DNA of 64,000 bases from Channallabes apus (Eukaryota; Chordata; Actinopteri; Siluriformes; Clariidae), in NCBI GenBank assembly GCA_030522415.1, contig CM060105.1, positions 13,231,206 through 13,295,205 of the forward strand, in the 5' to 3' direction. The translations under genes were made by a program, and so were the position numbers. Shown here piece after piece: positions 1 through 13,881 of the stretch; positions within the stretch are counted from its first letter, which is position 1, and each line of letters begins with the position of its first letter. The notes under the pieces were generated by a model that saw only the letters and a list, made by a program, of their open reading frames with translations, had not been told where the DNA came from and did not search any database.

Positions 1-611
1 GTCCCTGAGCCACAGTTGATCCGGATCCTCTTGATTGGTGTTATCTTCTTCGGGGTCAGCCAACTCTTGTACTTCAGCTATGTCACTCAAAACTAAAAAG
101 AGAGCAGAAATTGAAATAGAAAAATGTGTTTAGGCACTAAAAAGATGGTGAAAATAGAACGCATTAGTAGATGATACCTATTCATCTTACCTGGAGCGTT
201 TGAATTATTGTCATTAATCCCTGTTTGCTGTAATAGTCTCGGCAGCGGATGCACTACAGCTATTGGTTTCGTACGAGATTTTGGCTGTAGGTCTTGCACG
301 GGTGTGTCAGGAAATTCATCGTCCGAAATAATCAGGACGTCGTTGACTAAAATCGGGAAAAACAAAATAAATGTTCTCTTAGTGTTATGTATCGTAGCTT
401 TTATGACAAAACAAAGTTCTAAATGGTAGAATGAAATTACCTAAAGACTCACAATATCCTAGACATTACAATCAGATAAGCATACCAAGGTCTTGTTCTG
501 TAATAAAACGTATTGAAATTAAAGTTTAGGTCTAACCCATTTGTAAGAGAATCTAATCTAATATATAAGTGAAGAAATTTTATCAAATTTCTTACCCGAT
601 GAGAAGTCCAT
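1..611 (-). CDS. Unrecognised spliced gene, 5' end, with SUMO-interaction-like motif
   Basis: Three minus-strand exons join in one frame. Exon 1 codes from the ATG at 611-609 to a GTAAG donor at 596. Exon 2 is 191-346, between a TTTTAG acceptor and a GTAAGA donor. Exon 3 is 1-92 after a CTTTTTAG acceptor and runs off the window. Phases agree (16 nt, then 156 nt, then continuing) with no stop. The protein starts MDFSS, then VNDVLIISDDEFPDTP. The run VLIISDDE is a hydrophobic patch followed by acids, the form of a SUMO-interacting motif. Exon 3 is rich in D and E. I do not recognise the family. It could be a host gene or part of another transposon. The start is chosen because the same frame has an upstream TGA and the splice phases fit. 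Confidence 0.45.
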
Positions 612-1984
612 GATCTTTCTTTTGGATGAAGAAGCGATGTCACCAATGACAGAGTTTCAAAGCCGTAATATCACTTGGCAGATTTCCTGAATGATGAACT
701 TTTTGGAAGTTCTTGGTTTTATAGGAAGTGTTTCTGAGGTGTGTGTCTGGGGGTTGGGGGTGTCAGATGGATGGTATACCTTTTGTAAAATGGACTGACC
801 ATATGGACTGACCATCCACCTAATTGTGTTAACATAGCACAAATAAGTGCTTGTGTGTGTCTGCTGGAGGGTGTCAGGGAGAAAATGTATTTCTCATTTC
901 CATTTGCGAAACTTTTTCCAACCACACTGATCAAAAGATACGGTCTCAGTAGCGCTGCTCCAGTGGATGTGACCAGGTCCTGATAACCTGAACAGCTGTA
1001 CGACGGCTGAATCCGCATTGAAAAAAAAGCCGGCTGTACACCCCTTTGATAATCACCAATACTGAATATTTGCGCACTCTAAACTGTTTGAACATCTTGG
1101 CAGAGTAGTTGTAGATTTTTTTGGGGCGTTAGGACAAACAGCCATTGTTGCGCACGCAAAGATATTCTTCTCAATATTTTACATTTTCCAAGACGATAGA
1201 GCAAAGTATTTGAAGAAGGTCTGTGTGAGTTTGTAACGAATCAGCGTGTGGGGGGTGGTGGTGGGGTGGCTGGGCGGGGGTTTGGGTAGGGGGGGGGGGA
1301 AATACCTGATCATATGGACTGACCATATCAGCTGATTGTTAATATAATAAAAATAAGTGCTTATGTGTGTGAGAGCGGGTGAGGATATCACTCTCCAGGC
1401 GTAATTAATACCAATTATCAACAGAGGATTTTGGGACTAATGTGTGCTTTTACATTTGGGGGGTGAGGGTGGTGGACTGAACATACCAGCTAATTGTTAA
1501 TATAATAAAAATAAGTGCTTTTGAGTGTGAGAGCGGGTGGGGGATATTGTCCCCACGCATAATCATTACCAATTATCAACAGAGGATTTTGGGACTAATG
1601 TGTGCTTTTACATTTGGGGGTGAGGGTGGTGGACTGAACATACCAGCTAATTGTTAACGTAATAAAATAAGTGCTTGTGTGTGAGAGAGGGTGGGGGATA
1701 TCCAGACATTGATTAGGATGGTTTAAGGTGTGTGTGTGTGTGTGTGTGTGTCTGTGTGTCAGGGACACACGGGGATCATTTAACATTAATACTATCTTTA
1801 ATCATTCAACCGTTTGGAAAATGACACCATAAATACAATTAAATAATTATATATTTACTCCTATGCATTCTTTCCCACGAATTATCGTGACTTTTGACCT
1901 ACACATGTCACCATATTATTTAATATGATTACCTTGACCTTTGACCTGTAATCAATCCATCAAAATTTTAATTACTTTTGACAG
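612..1984. repeat. Tandem repeat of about 158 bp plus GT-rich DNA
   Basis: Three copies of a unit opening with GGACTGA(A/C)CATA begin at 1316, 1474 and 1631, a spacing of 158 and 157 bp. Each continues through a TAATAATAAAAATAAGTGCTT-like block, and copies two and three share CAACAGAGGATTTTGGGA. A more diverged copy lies around 795-860. A GT microsatellite follows at 1727-1752. No coding signal was seen. Confidence 0.7.
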
Positions 1985-2935
1985 AAGCTGCCCTGCATTT
2001 CTCTCTAAGGTGCTCAGTGACCAGGCAACCTTCAGTACAGAGGAAGTAAAACGTCTTATGAAGTGCACCTATTTCTCCCAGCGTAAAGCAGTAAACAGTG
2101 GAACAGATCTGCAATCCCTCATGGAAGAGTGGCCTTTTTGTTTAAGGAGATTGGCATGACAGTTCACTTTCATGAGCTTACTGGTGTATCACTGAAAGAG
2201 ACTTTCCTCAGTAATGTTGGAAAAAAATGGAAAATGTGTTTTGGACTTTATTACAGCTTGCACAAATGCTTTTCATGAAGCTGAAAATTCTGAGAGGACA
2301 GTTGGAGGACTGCTCAGAAGATGTCAAGGATTTGGTGCTCCTCATCCTCTCCTATTTTAATGAAAAAGAGGAGAAATTGTTCTGTTGAAGAAACGTGTGT
2401 GGGAAAAGAAGTACAAGTGGAAAACTTGCCTGTGACAGCATGCATCATTGTATGTGGTAAGGTGATCGTTTTTGCTGAAGAAGCCTGAGTTTACTGTTGG
2501 TAAGGAAATAATACATGTGTATGTATTGGCTGTTGGGCTGTTATTTTCTATGTTCTTGCAGGAACATCATGTTATGCTGCAAAGCAATTCATGTTGAGTG
2601 TTGACCAAAGAATTGTGAATGACCACATCCCCACCTTCATCTCTGCTGTCTGCATGATGTTTACAAGCTACTACTGCTTCAATATCCACCATCCTGTGGC
2701 TCTGGGCTCCACACTTGAGTTTATTCAGGAGGTATAGCTTTTTTTCCTTCCTCCTTTTAGAACAAATCTAGAAGTTAATTTTGAATTATTGTGTTTAAAA
2801 AAGTGTTTCTTCAACATCAATCCCGAGAAGGGCACAAAAGTGGAGACCAAGAAAAACAAGAAACAGCTAGCAGTGAATCCAAGAGTTCATTTCATTGCAG
2901 ATCTCTCGGATGACGAGTGGAGAGAGACATGTTAA
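1985..2935 (+). pseudogene. Broken 'SAMD3-like' gene fragment, C-terminal half
   Basis: Exons 1985-2456, 2562-2731 and 2804-2935 have AG/GT borders, and the G|GA split codon at 2456/2562 stays in frame. The readable protein includes SDQATFSTEEVKRLMK, LVLLILSYFNEKEEKLF, FMLSVDQRIVND, then NPEKGTKVETKKNKK and ADLSDDEWRETC before TAA. From memory this resembles teleost proteins labelled sterile alpha motif domain-containing protein 3-like, the same broad family as the gene at 30586-35334 but a distant branch. Exon 1 needs at least three frame changes: in a T5 run near 2133, an A7 run near 2222, and near 2385 around an apparent TGA. The third exon's acceptor (AAAAAAG) is weak. No PB1-like N-terminus is visible upstream. 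I call it a decayed transposon-borne copy. Confidence 0.55.
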
Positions 2936-4730
2936 ATGTGGACCTTCAGTCACATCCATTTGAAGTGTTAGGACAAAACACTTAAACAGCACTACCTGTA
3001 TGGAACAGCATCCACTTTACCTTATTTGTTAACCACTAACAGAAATGCGTTTAGGTTTTGGGTTCATGTTTTAATAAGCATCGTTTTTGGTTCAGTTCAA
3101 TTGTTAAACTGGCTTATTCCACATTTTGGTTTCCACAAGTTATGAATGTCTAATGATTACCTAAGAACAATGTAACAGGTTTATTTTGCTGTATCCACCT
3201 TATTGAACAGCAGCAGTAGAGATTAACAAGAGACACACTGGAAAGAGATCAGGATTGCAGGACCTACAGTAGGTGGAAGTGAACTTTGGTGACTATTGTA
3301 CAATAATGCTATGTGTTGTGTTGAACCTGATTAGCCACTTGTGACGCACAACTATTGGTTTTTCACTAAACGTGGCCATTTATTTATTACCTGTAATTTG
3401 CACACTGCATTTAAAAGAGTAAAAGATATGCTTGAAAATATGTTGTATTATTTACAGTAGGACTATATTTTTCCCTTTACCTGTTTTTCTTATGATATGC
3501 CAGGTGTTGTACGTAACAAGGACTTCTTCAATCTCTTTTTCCTGACAGTATTTGGACACTTTATAAGAATAAATAGCAGTAAGTTTTGCTGTTCATTAGA
3601 CATCAATTCTTTTACTTTCTTACCAAAAACATTTGAAGTTCTATTTAACTATTTAACCCTTTCTTTAACGTGCACAGCTGGAAATTTCAGTGCTTCCAAC
3701 TTTGCAGAAATGTGGGATGGCCAAGTCTCAGTGCTAAGCTTCAGTCAGTACATTTAATTCATAAGCTTTTAAAGTAACTGACGTGCATCAATATTTTGAC
3801 CTTTTGGTCAGCTGCTCAAATAACTTTAGTCTGTTGTCATTGATATGATGATATTGTGGAACTCAAATCTCTTTTTTTCTAAAGAGTATTTTATTACAAC
3901 ATAAATGTCTTCACAATCTTTCATTCTATAGCAGTGCATATGTCAGTTTTTTATTTCAAAGCAGAGGTCCTAATGCTTGATCTCAAGTGATGTGTCAAAT
4001 GTAGTTTATGCAAATTTGACTAAACTTCATATGACTAAAGTTGCTCATTGTCATCTCAGTGAAGCTTGTATACATGCATGTAAAAGATGTATTATATGTC
4101 CATGTACATTGTTTTACATAATGTTGATGAGTACTTTTTTAGTTGGAAATAACACAACCTGCTTAATATTTCTAAGTGAAGCACTTACTGTAGCTAATGT
4201 GTAAATGCTATAACATTTGTTATATCACTTAACTATTAATGTTATCTTTTTTTTCTGTTTTTGTTTCTTATCTCCTTTTTGCCGAGAGGATCATATCAGC
4301 ACCAGCTTAAAGTTCCAGTGGTTTATTTGTTTCATTATTGATTATCAAAGTAGACTGCATAATTGAGTGTTGCTTGCTTGTGTGTAGTTCATTAATAATC
4401 AATTGGACAAAAGAAGACTGAGTTTATCTCTGTTTAAGCATATTGCTTATGAACTAACTTGTCTTTGTGTCTGTTTTCTGCAGATAGTGACAGCATTCAA
4501 GTCTTCAAGCAGTACATTTCCAGTTTCTCAAACGGACTCAGTCCCATGTCTTCCGTCAAGTCTGGACTCATTACTGTTGTTCAACCAAACAAGCGGCCCT
4601 GATTGATGTTTGTCATCATTGATTATCCTGAATTTATATGGACACATTTTATTTCCAAGATCGACACGTCTTTGTGAGTACACTGGTCACGTTATTGGAT
4701 CATCTCAGACTGTTTTAACACAGTGCCTGT
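2936..4730. other. No recognised gene; one possible terminal exon
   Basis: This stretch is AT-rich and holds no recognised gene. The only exon-like signal is 4484-4602 on the plus strand: a TTTTCTGCAG acceptor followed by 38 open codons (SDSIQVFKQY...) ending QPNKRP and TGA. No partner exon was found, so it stays speculative. Confidence 0.3.
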
Positions 4731-6473
4731 TTTTTCAATTCAATTCAATTTTATTTATATAGCGCTTTTAACAATGGTCATTGTCTCAAAGCAGCTTCAC
4801 AAAAATTTAAGAAAAAAAAAAAAAAAAAAATTTTTTATATATATATATAGAATAATTATATATAAAGTAATAAATAAATAAATAAAATTATAATAGAAAA
4901 TAAATAAATAAAAACAAATAATAATAATTATAGAAAAGAAAATAATTGGAAGTGTGGATGTGTGAGAAAAATGTGCAGATAATAATGAGATGAATGAATG
5001 AAATGTCTCTGATGAGCAAGCCAAGGGTGACGGCGACGGTGGCAAGGAAAAACTCCCTGAGATGGCATTAGGAAGAAACCTTGAGAGGAACCAGACTCAA
5101 CAGGGAACCCATCCTCATTTGGGCGATAACAGATAGAAATGATATAACATCTTGTGTGTTGTGCAGGTGAAAATTCAATATGACAGAAATTATTTAAATT
5201 GTCATGAAGACCAGTTCAGCATAGGGACGAGTCAGTAGGTGCAGAGGGCAGATGAGGTCTGGATCACTGGAAGCACAGGAGCAGCATGTGTAGCTCCAAC
5301 CATCATAAAGCTGAATCCAGTTGGAGCTGGTCCTTCTCTGGATGCCTCAGGAACCTCGCAGGGTCGGCCTTTGTCTACTGAAGCTGGCAAAATCTCCCGA
5401 TGCCTCGGGATGGGTAGAGAAATACAGAACAGATGGGGAGAATTAGCGTAGTTGCCATTCGGTATAGGTGTACTGGAGTATGAGTACTGGGATGAGTTAT
5501 GTGTATGCCAGATTAAAAAGATGCGTCTTGAGTCTACTTTTGAACTGAGAAACCGTGTCTGCTCCCCGAACACTGTCTGGAAGGCTATTCCAAAGCTTTG
5601 GAGCTAAATATGAAAAAGCCCTACCCCCTTTTGTAGATTTTGAAATTCTGGGAACTACCAGAAGTCCGGAGTTTTGTGATCTTAAGGCGCGTGGTGGATT
5701 GTAGCGTATCAGAAGACTGGTTAGGTATGTGGGAGCTAAACCATTTAAGGCCTTGTATGTAAGTAATACTATTTTGTAATTTATTCTAAACTGAACAGGT
5801 AGCCAGTGCAGGGATGATAATATTGGGGTTATATGATCATATTTTCTGGATCTAGTGAGAACCCTGGCAGCTGCATTTTGGATTAACTGAAGCTTGTTTA
5901 TTGAGGATGCAGGACAACCACCTAGTAATGCATTACAATAGTCCAGTCTGGAGGTCATGAATGCATGAACTAGTTTTTCTGCATCAGATACGGATAAGAT
6001 GTTCCTAAGTTTAGCAATATTTCGAAGATGGAAAAAGGCTGTTTTTGTGATATTTGAAATGTGATTTTCAAAAGACAAGTTACTGTCTAATATTACTCCC
6101 AGATCTTTTACTGCTGAGCTGGTAATAACAGTACATCCTTCTAAGCGCAAGCTGAATTGTGAAAGCTGTTGTGTGCTGGTTTTTGGGCCAATAAGTAATA
6201 TCTCTGTCTTATCTGAATTTAGTAAAAGAAAGTTATTGGTCATCCAATCTTTTATGTCCTGGACACACTCAGTTAACCTAGACAACTTAGGTATTTCGTC
6301 TGGTTTAGTTGAGATATATAATTGGGTATAATCAGCATAACAATGGAAACTAATCCCATGTCTTCTAATGATGTTACCCAAGGGAAGCATGCATATTGAG
6401 AACAACAGAGGTCCTAAAACTGACCCTTGTGGGACCCCATATTTCACTGGCATTATACCAGACGGTATACCAG
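4731..6473 (-). mobile_element. 5'-truncated LINE (L2-like)
   Basis: A non-LTR retrotransposon inserted in minus orientation. Its plus-strand left edge is the 3' end: an AATTC-type repeat tail and an ATTTATATAGCGCTTTTAAC block. The right edge falls inside the reverse transcriptase. The 11-bp ACAGTGCCTGT occurs at 4720-4730 and 6474-6484 and is the target-site duplication. The 3' untranslated part holds an A/T low-complexity tract at 4801-4960. The clade (L2/Maui-like) is from recalled protein resemblance. Confidence 0.85.
5497..6453 (-). pseudogene. LINE reverse transcriptase C-terminal part, mutated active site
   Basis: One open frame of 318 codons starts at reverse-transcriptase block [13 protein letters not shown] and runs to the family C-terminus ([22 protein letters not shown], stop). 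The catalytic box that should read Y-A-D-D is Y-A-D-Y ([10 protein letters not shown]), so the second metal-binding aspartate is missing and the enzyme should be dead even apart from truncation. The endonuclease and first reverse-transcriptase blocks are absent. The remaining frame is free of stops, which suggests a fairly young insertion from an active parent. Confidence 0.85.
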
Positions 6474-6579
6474 ACAGTGCCTGTGTGCAGAATCTGTTTC
6501 TTTACAATCTAATAATTATGGTTTGTGCCTTGATTTACTATAGACAGTATTTATTAGTTTAGTTCATTTATCAATTCCA

Positions 6580-7020
6580 ATAATCTGACAGATTTTTTCT
6601 ATTTTACCGTATTTTTTGCAGTTATATTCTGGCAACCACAGCTGCCGGTAATTTTCTGTAAAAATGAACATTACAATAAAATACTATAATATTCTATAAA
6701 GTCCTATTATGTTTATTACGTAAATAGAAAGTAATTGGTTTGACAGTATATTTATTATATTAACAATAGTTTACTGCAAGAAAATCTACATTTACAACTG
6801 CTTTATTTAAAGTAAATTACTGTAAACATGTGTACAATATATCTGTTTTATTTAACAGAAATGTACTGTAAACAAGCAGCAGTCCTCAGATGTAAAATTT
6901 ACGGGTTATCAAAAAGTATTCTGTAAAGCATTTCACATTGTGACCATATATTTTACGGTGAACTTCTGGCAACCACAGCTGCCGGTATTTTACTGTATAT
7001 TACACGTGTTGTTTTTACAG
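6580..7020. repeat. Interspersed repeat with internal direct copies
   Basis: The 22-bp motif CTGGCAACCACAG+CTGCCGGTA occurs at 6629-6650 and 6966-6987, each followed by TTTTACTGTA/TTTTCTGTAA-like sequence. The block has many TTTACNGT runs. It resembles non-autonomous DNA transposon fragments common in teleosts; exact family and borders are unresolved. Confidence 0.5.
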
Positions 7021-7209
7021 TTTATCCTATTACAAGCTCGTGGGGACCCAAATCCCTGTTGTATAATGTATGTAGTAGCTCACTGTACAGCACAGTGTTA
7101 AGAGCGCACTGTGCTTTACTGTGGAGACAGATGCCTCTCACCTGTGATGAGAGAAGAGTCCAGAGGCGTACTGCAGCACCAGGAACTCCCGCAGGTTAGA
7201 GGCAAAACT

Positions 7210-7210
<1 letters not shown>

Positions 7211-7285
<75 letters not shown>

Positions 7286-7311
7286 ACACAGACACACACA
7301 CACACACACTT
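7211..7311. repeat. (CA)n microsatellite
   Basis: About 100 bp of CA dinucleotide with two GACACACA interruptions. Apparent open frames here (repeating H-T or C-V) are artefacts of the repeat. Confidence 0.95.
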
Positions 7312-7319
7312 ATAAACCA

Positions 7320-9340
<2,021 letters not shown>

Positions 9341-9401
<61 letters not shown>

Positions 9402-9412
9402 ACACACACAAC
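9341..9412. repeat. (CA)n microsatellite
   Basis: CA dinucleotide run with one TCACAC interruption, followed by two ACACCCTATA copies near 9410-9450. Confidence 0.95.
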
Positions 9413-9564
9413 ACCCTATATTTATATATTTACACACAATACCCTATATAGACATGGAGGACACACTCGCATACAAGCGCCTACATGTCCACTTATACCT
9501 CATTCATTTGAGCATCACCCGCAGCGAGCAGCATTAGCTACACACACACACATCTATAGGCGCA

Positions 9565-11400
9565 CTAAGGTTTGTCACATGGAATGTGAATGGAGCTGGC
9601 TCCAGAGAGAAGAGGTTCAAAATATTTAGTCAGCTAAAGAAACTCCAGGCAGACGTTGTTTTGTTACAAGAGACTCACAGACCTGCCACAGCTACAGATG
9701 AACTTCAAACAGATGAGTTTCCTCATGTATCCTCAGCCGGCTATAACTCTAGGCAAAGGCGGGAAGCAATTTTAATACATAAAAATATGAATTTCACAGT
9801 ACAGTTATAGATCCAGAAGGTAGATTTCTAATCATTAAATGATCTATATTTAATAAAAAGTGATGTACCGCTCTCATAATTCATTCTGACCAAACTGGTT
9901 TTATAAAAGAGAGGCTCTCCTCAACAAATACACGTAGATTAATGAACCTGATCGACGATTCATACAATAAAAACCTTCAAATTACAATATTGTCTCTAGA
10001 TGCAGAAAAAGCTTTTGATGGGGTTAACTGGAATTTTCTATTTGCAACTTTATACAAATTTGGTTTTGGAAATTCTTTCATAAACTGGTTAGAAATATTA
10101 TATAACTCTCCAACAACACGTGTCGGGACAAATGACCAAACATCCTCCAGCTTGTGTCTTAAGAGGGACACCAGACAAGGACGTCCCGTCTCCCCGTCAC
10201 TGTTTGCTATTTTTATTGAACCTCTAGCAGCAGTAATTAGACAGACTACAGTGATTAAAGGCATCAGAGGCAAGAATGTAGAACATAAAGTTAGTCTTTA
10301 CACAGATGATGTGGTACTTTTTCTTCAGCATTCACAAACCACTCTGAGGTAATTACATTAATAAACTCTTTCTCAAGACTCTCAGATTATTCAATAAACT
10401 GGTTCAAATCTACAGTTCTTCCAATTAATTGCTCTCTGGAAATATTCAATATTTAGGTATTAATGTTTCACCTAGGCTGGCAGATGTAATTAAATTAAAG
10501 CACATCCCAGTTTTAAAGAGGGTAGAAGATGATCTAACCAGATGGACGGCTCTACACATATCACTCAGGGGAAGAGTCGCCTCAATAAAAATGATGGTTT
10601 AGCCAAGAATTCATTATTTATTTGCAATGATCCCGAGGAACCATCATCAGCCTGGTTTAGATCTCTGGACTCCTCCATCTCTACATTCCTTTGGAAAGGT
10701 AAACCCTCGCGTATTAGTTTAATAATGCTACAAAAGACCAAGGATAAAGGAGGACTAGACCTGCCTCATTTTCACCACTATTTCTTAGCCAACAGGCTTC
10801 AATACATTTGAACATTTGGTTAAAACACACCCTCTTAGATGAGCCTTGGCTAGATGTAGAACAGGCGTTATGCAATAATACAGAGATTTCGGATCTGCCA
10901 TTCATTAGCTCGACCATCAAACGACATGTCTGCTTCAAAACCATCAGGATCAGTTCTTCTCTGACAGCATGGTGGGAGTTTCTAAAAATGACTGAGTCGT
11001 CACTAATTCCATGCAAACGTACCTCCATCTGGAACAATCCGGATATATTACTAAACAATAATATGATAAACTTCACAGATTGGAGATATAAAGGTATTAA
11101 ATACTTTATTCCCTTTGACATATTAGTTAAACAATATGGGATTATAAAAAACTGATTTTTAGAATATCAACAAATTCATTCTAGAGCGTACTATACAGGT
11201 CATAGGATGTTCAGGATGGGTTTTACAGCTTCCAACAACTGCTTACACGGTCAAGGCAATACACCTGATAATTACATCCACACACTATGGTTCTGTCCAC
11301 CAGTTCAGAGGTTCTGGTACGAGATTTGTGAAGACTTATCTTAATTAGTAATTAAAAAAAAGAAAAGAATTAATAAAAAAAATAAAAAATAAAAAGGGGA
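9565..11400 (+). mobile_element. L1/Tx1-type LINE remnant with internal deletions
   Basis: An endonuclease start is readable at 9570-9810: WNVNGAG, then ADVVLLQETH. After a deletion, reverse-transcriptase blocks follow at 9890-10352: TGFIKERLS, SLDAEKAFDGVNW, and the active site as Y-T-D-D (LYTDDVVLF). Further fragments of the C-terminal region continue in changing frames: STFLWKGKPSRI near 10670-10710, and a segment to 11155. An A-rich tail closes it at 11346-11395. A full-length L1 would be over 5 kb, so most of the element is missing. Several frameshifts make it non-functional. Confidence 0.8.
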
Positions 11401-12330
11401 CTATAGAGAGGGGTAGGACTGTTGAAAGTTGCCAGTGACTGTGCTGTTAGGACACTTTGACCTTGTGTTTGGTAATAGAATAGGATGTTGGTCTGTTCCT
11501 ATGAGCTGTGTGAACAAGAGATTAAGCTGATGGACAGATGAGTTTGATTTATTTTACATATGCAGATGTTATGGCCGTCTGTAAGAGCATCTCTCTGTTA
11601 TGACCTGGTGTGTCTGTGGAGCAAAATTTAAAGAAATATCAAACTCTGCTAAAGAGTGTTTACTCTGCCACCTAGTGGTAGAAGATTAATTTAGAGCAAA
11701 TATAAATATTAAGGCCTGGTGTGGAATTCACAGAGGTGCGGAGGGTTTGTCATATGTTATGTCTGGGAATGGTTATGAGGTAACTGACTGTAAAAAGCTT
11801 GTAAGGGTTATAAAATGTTGGGTTAGCCTTATGTTGCTCAATAATAGCTAATTTACTATTACTAAATGAACATTTACTATCACTGAATGAACATTTTGCC
11901 CATTTGCTGTTGTTGTACATCACTAAATTTTACCTATTTGGCAGAAGAATGGTTTAGTATTGTTTTGTTTCCAGTGTAATGAGATATGTATATTTGTATT
12001 TTCTTCTTGTTTATTAATAAATAAAGGGGGGGGGGGGGGCGAGTTACTTTCAAAATGTTCAAAAACTCTATATTGGTTTGTATTGTAGACATTAGTGTTT
12101 ATATCAGAAATACAAACTTTTATCCCAGTACCTCTGATCATTTGAATTATTATAAGGAAATCATATTGTAAGTAATAATGGTGACTGAAGAGACGATTTG
12201 TGAAGCTGTTTAATAAAACCTATAAATAACAACCGCTCTCTGGCTCAGTGACGCACCAAAGCAAATTTGAAATCGTGCAAATGACACGAATAGGAGCCAG
12301 AAAAGTCTAAAAAATACACACACACACACA

Positions 12331-12368
<38 letters not shown>

Positions 12369-13038
12369 AATCCAGGGTATTCACACAAGAAAGACGATTT
12401 TCACATTGAAAGTCCATGATACACTCGTGAATTTTAAACATTAAAACATTTTGTACACAGTTGTACATCTGTGAATTGGGTTTTGCATTTGTGAAACTTA
12501 TATTATGAATATATATATTTATTTCGTGCACGTGAACTGGGATATGTGCATCATGTCTTGTGTGTGAATTATTAATGCGATTATTTTGCTTCCACACTAA
12601 TAAATCACACACACAGCTAACATTACTGAGCTTTTAAATCACATCTACAACTCAGTGATGTGACAGATGGAGACACACAGGACATTTATTCTAATCACTG
12701 GAACATGTCTAGTCATGACACCACCTGATCACTGTGTGACACAATGCTAAGAAATGCTAACTGAAATGAGTTATAACTTCAGCTTGTACAATAGATGTGT
12801 AACTAATTCCACAAATACACTCACATGATGAAACATATTGACCTTAAGCAGCTTTTAAAGAGTTTCAGTGGTAAAGCGGCTGCGTTACTCAGCAATAAAC
12901 CGCAGCTTGTAGCTTCGTTAAGACTCCAACAGCGTCTGTGTTTTGGGTCTCATTTTTAACCGATACCCATTCATTAATCTCAGTTGAGTCCATTTTCGGT
13001 TGTTCTATGTTGTTGTCAGTCTGCTGTAACATTTGATA
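11401..13038. other. No recognised gene; G tract and CA repeat
   Basis: A 13-base G tract is at 12027-12039 and a CA/CG-interrupted microsatellite at 12314-12366. An AATAAA-containing stretch at 12891-12897 next to repeated TTTTTAACC motifs could be a decayed LTR belonging to the Env fragment to its right, but paired LTRs were not found. Confidence 0.5.
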
Positions 13039-13341
13039 TTATACTGTGTTCAGCACTAGTTCTTGTAGACACCTGCAAATACATGGTGATACATACAGGC
13101 CTGACACGACTATAATCACAATCGGTAGAAGACTAGAAGACAGACAATAACCCCAGACTCCCCACAACTGTCTTAACCACGAGATCCAAGAATCTACTTG
13201 GGGACGTGTTTGTAAAGTCTTCTTCATGTGCTCTATGATGTTGCTGATATTCTGATGATTGTCAGGTCTATAGAAACAACAGGAGGTGTCTAACACTTTA
13301 CATAACTCGCCTCTTTCGGTCAGTAAAATGTTCCCTGCACG
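13039..13341 (-). pseudogene. Endogenous retrovirus Env transmembrane fragment
   Basis: One minus-strand frame of 100 codons has the order expected of the C-terminal half of a gamma-type Env transmembrane subunit. It starts with a C-x6-CC motif (CKVLDTSCC), then a connecting region with W-rich segment (DSWISWLRQLWG), then a hydrophobic membrane anchor of about 23 residues (SSSLLPIVIIVV...), then a short Cys-containing tail (CICRC) and stop. The fusion peptide, heptad region and surface subunit are not readable upstream, and no Gag or Pol sequence was found nearby. It is a broken, isolated copy with no evident function. Assignment rests on the motif order. Confidence 0.65.
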
Positions 13342-13881
13342 TCTCCTGAGATTAGTGTTATACTTTTTTTATCACACTGTCTCCTCACATTGTTCTAGTT
13401 TAAATGGAAGCGGCTCGGTTTAGCTAAACAGACTTTACCGAGGCTATTTCTCCCCGAGTCCTCAATAAGGAGGCACGTCAGGGTAACAGTTACTATAATC
13501 AAACCCAGATTGTGTTGGGGTGTTGGAGTCGATTTCTCATTTTTAACCAAGAGTCCAGTCCAGCTAATTCAATGTGTGTCGTGTCTACGTGAGTGTGATT
13601 AATCTCAGTCACTGATATTCTCTGTCTTTTAAAACAGTCTTCTATCCTCTCATTAGTTACAACATATTTCTAGTTGCTGCTACTTTTACACGTCCCCATG
13701 TGTTACTCGGTGCTGCTGCTCCTGTTGTACTTTGACACCTTACAGTTTCCTCTCGTGTTGTCCTCAGATGTAGTGCTGCTTATTCTCTAAGTGTGAATTT
13801 GTGATGAATTTGAGTGGAGAGTCGTACGTAGTCCTGCGTTGTTCCTGTCACTCTAGTCGGTTCTTCTGACTCGTGCACTTT

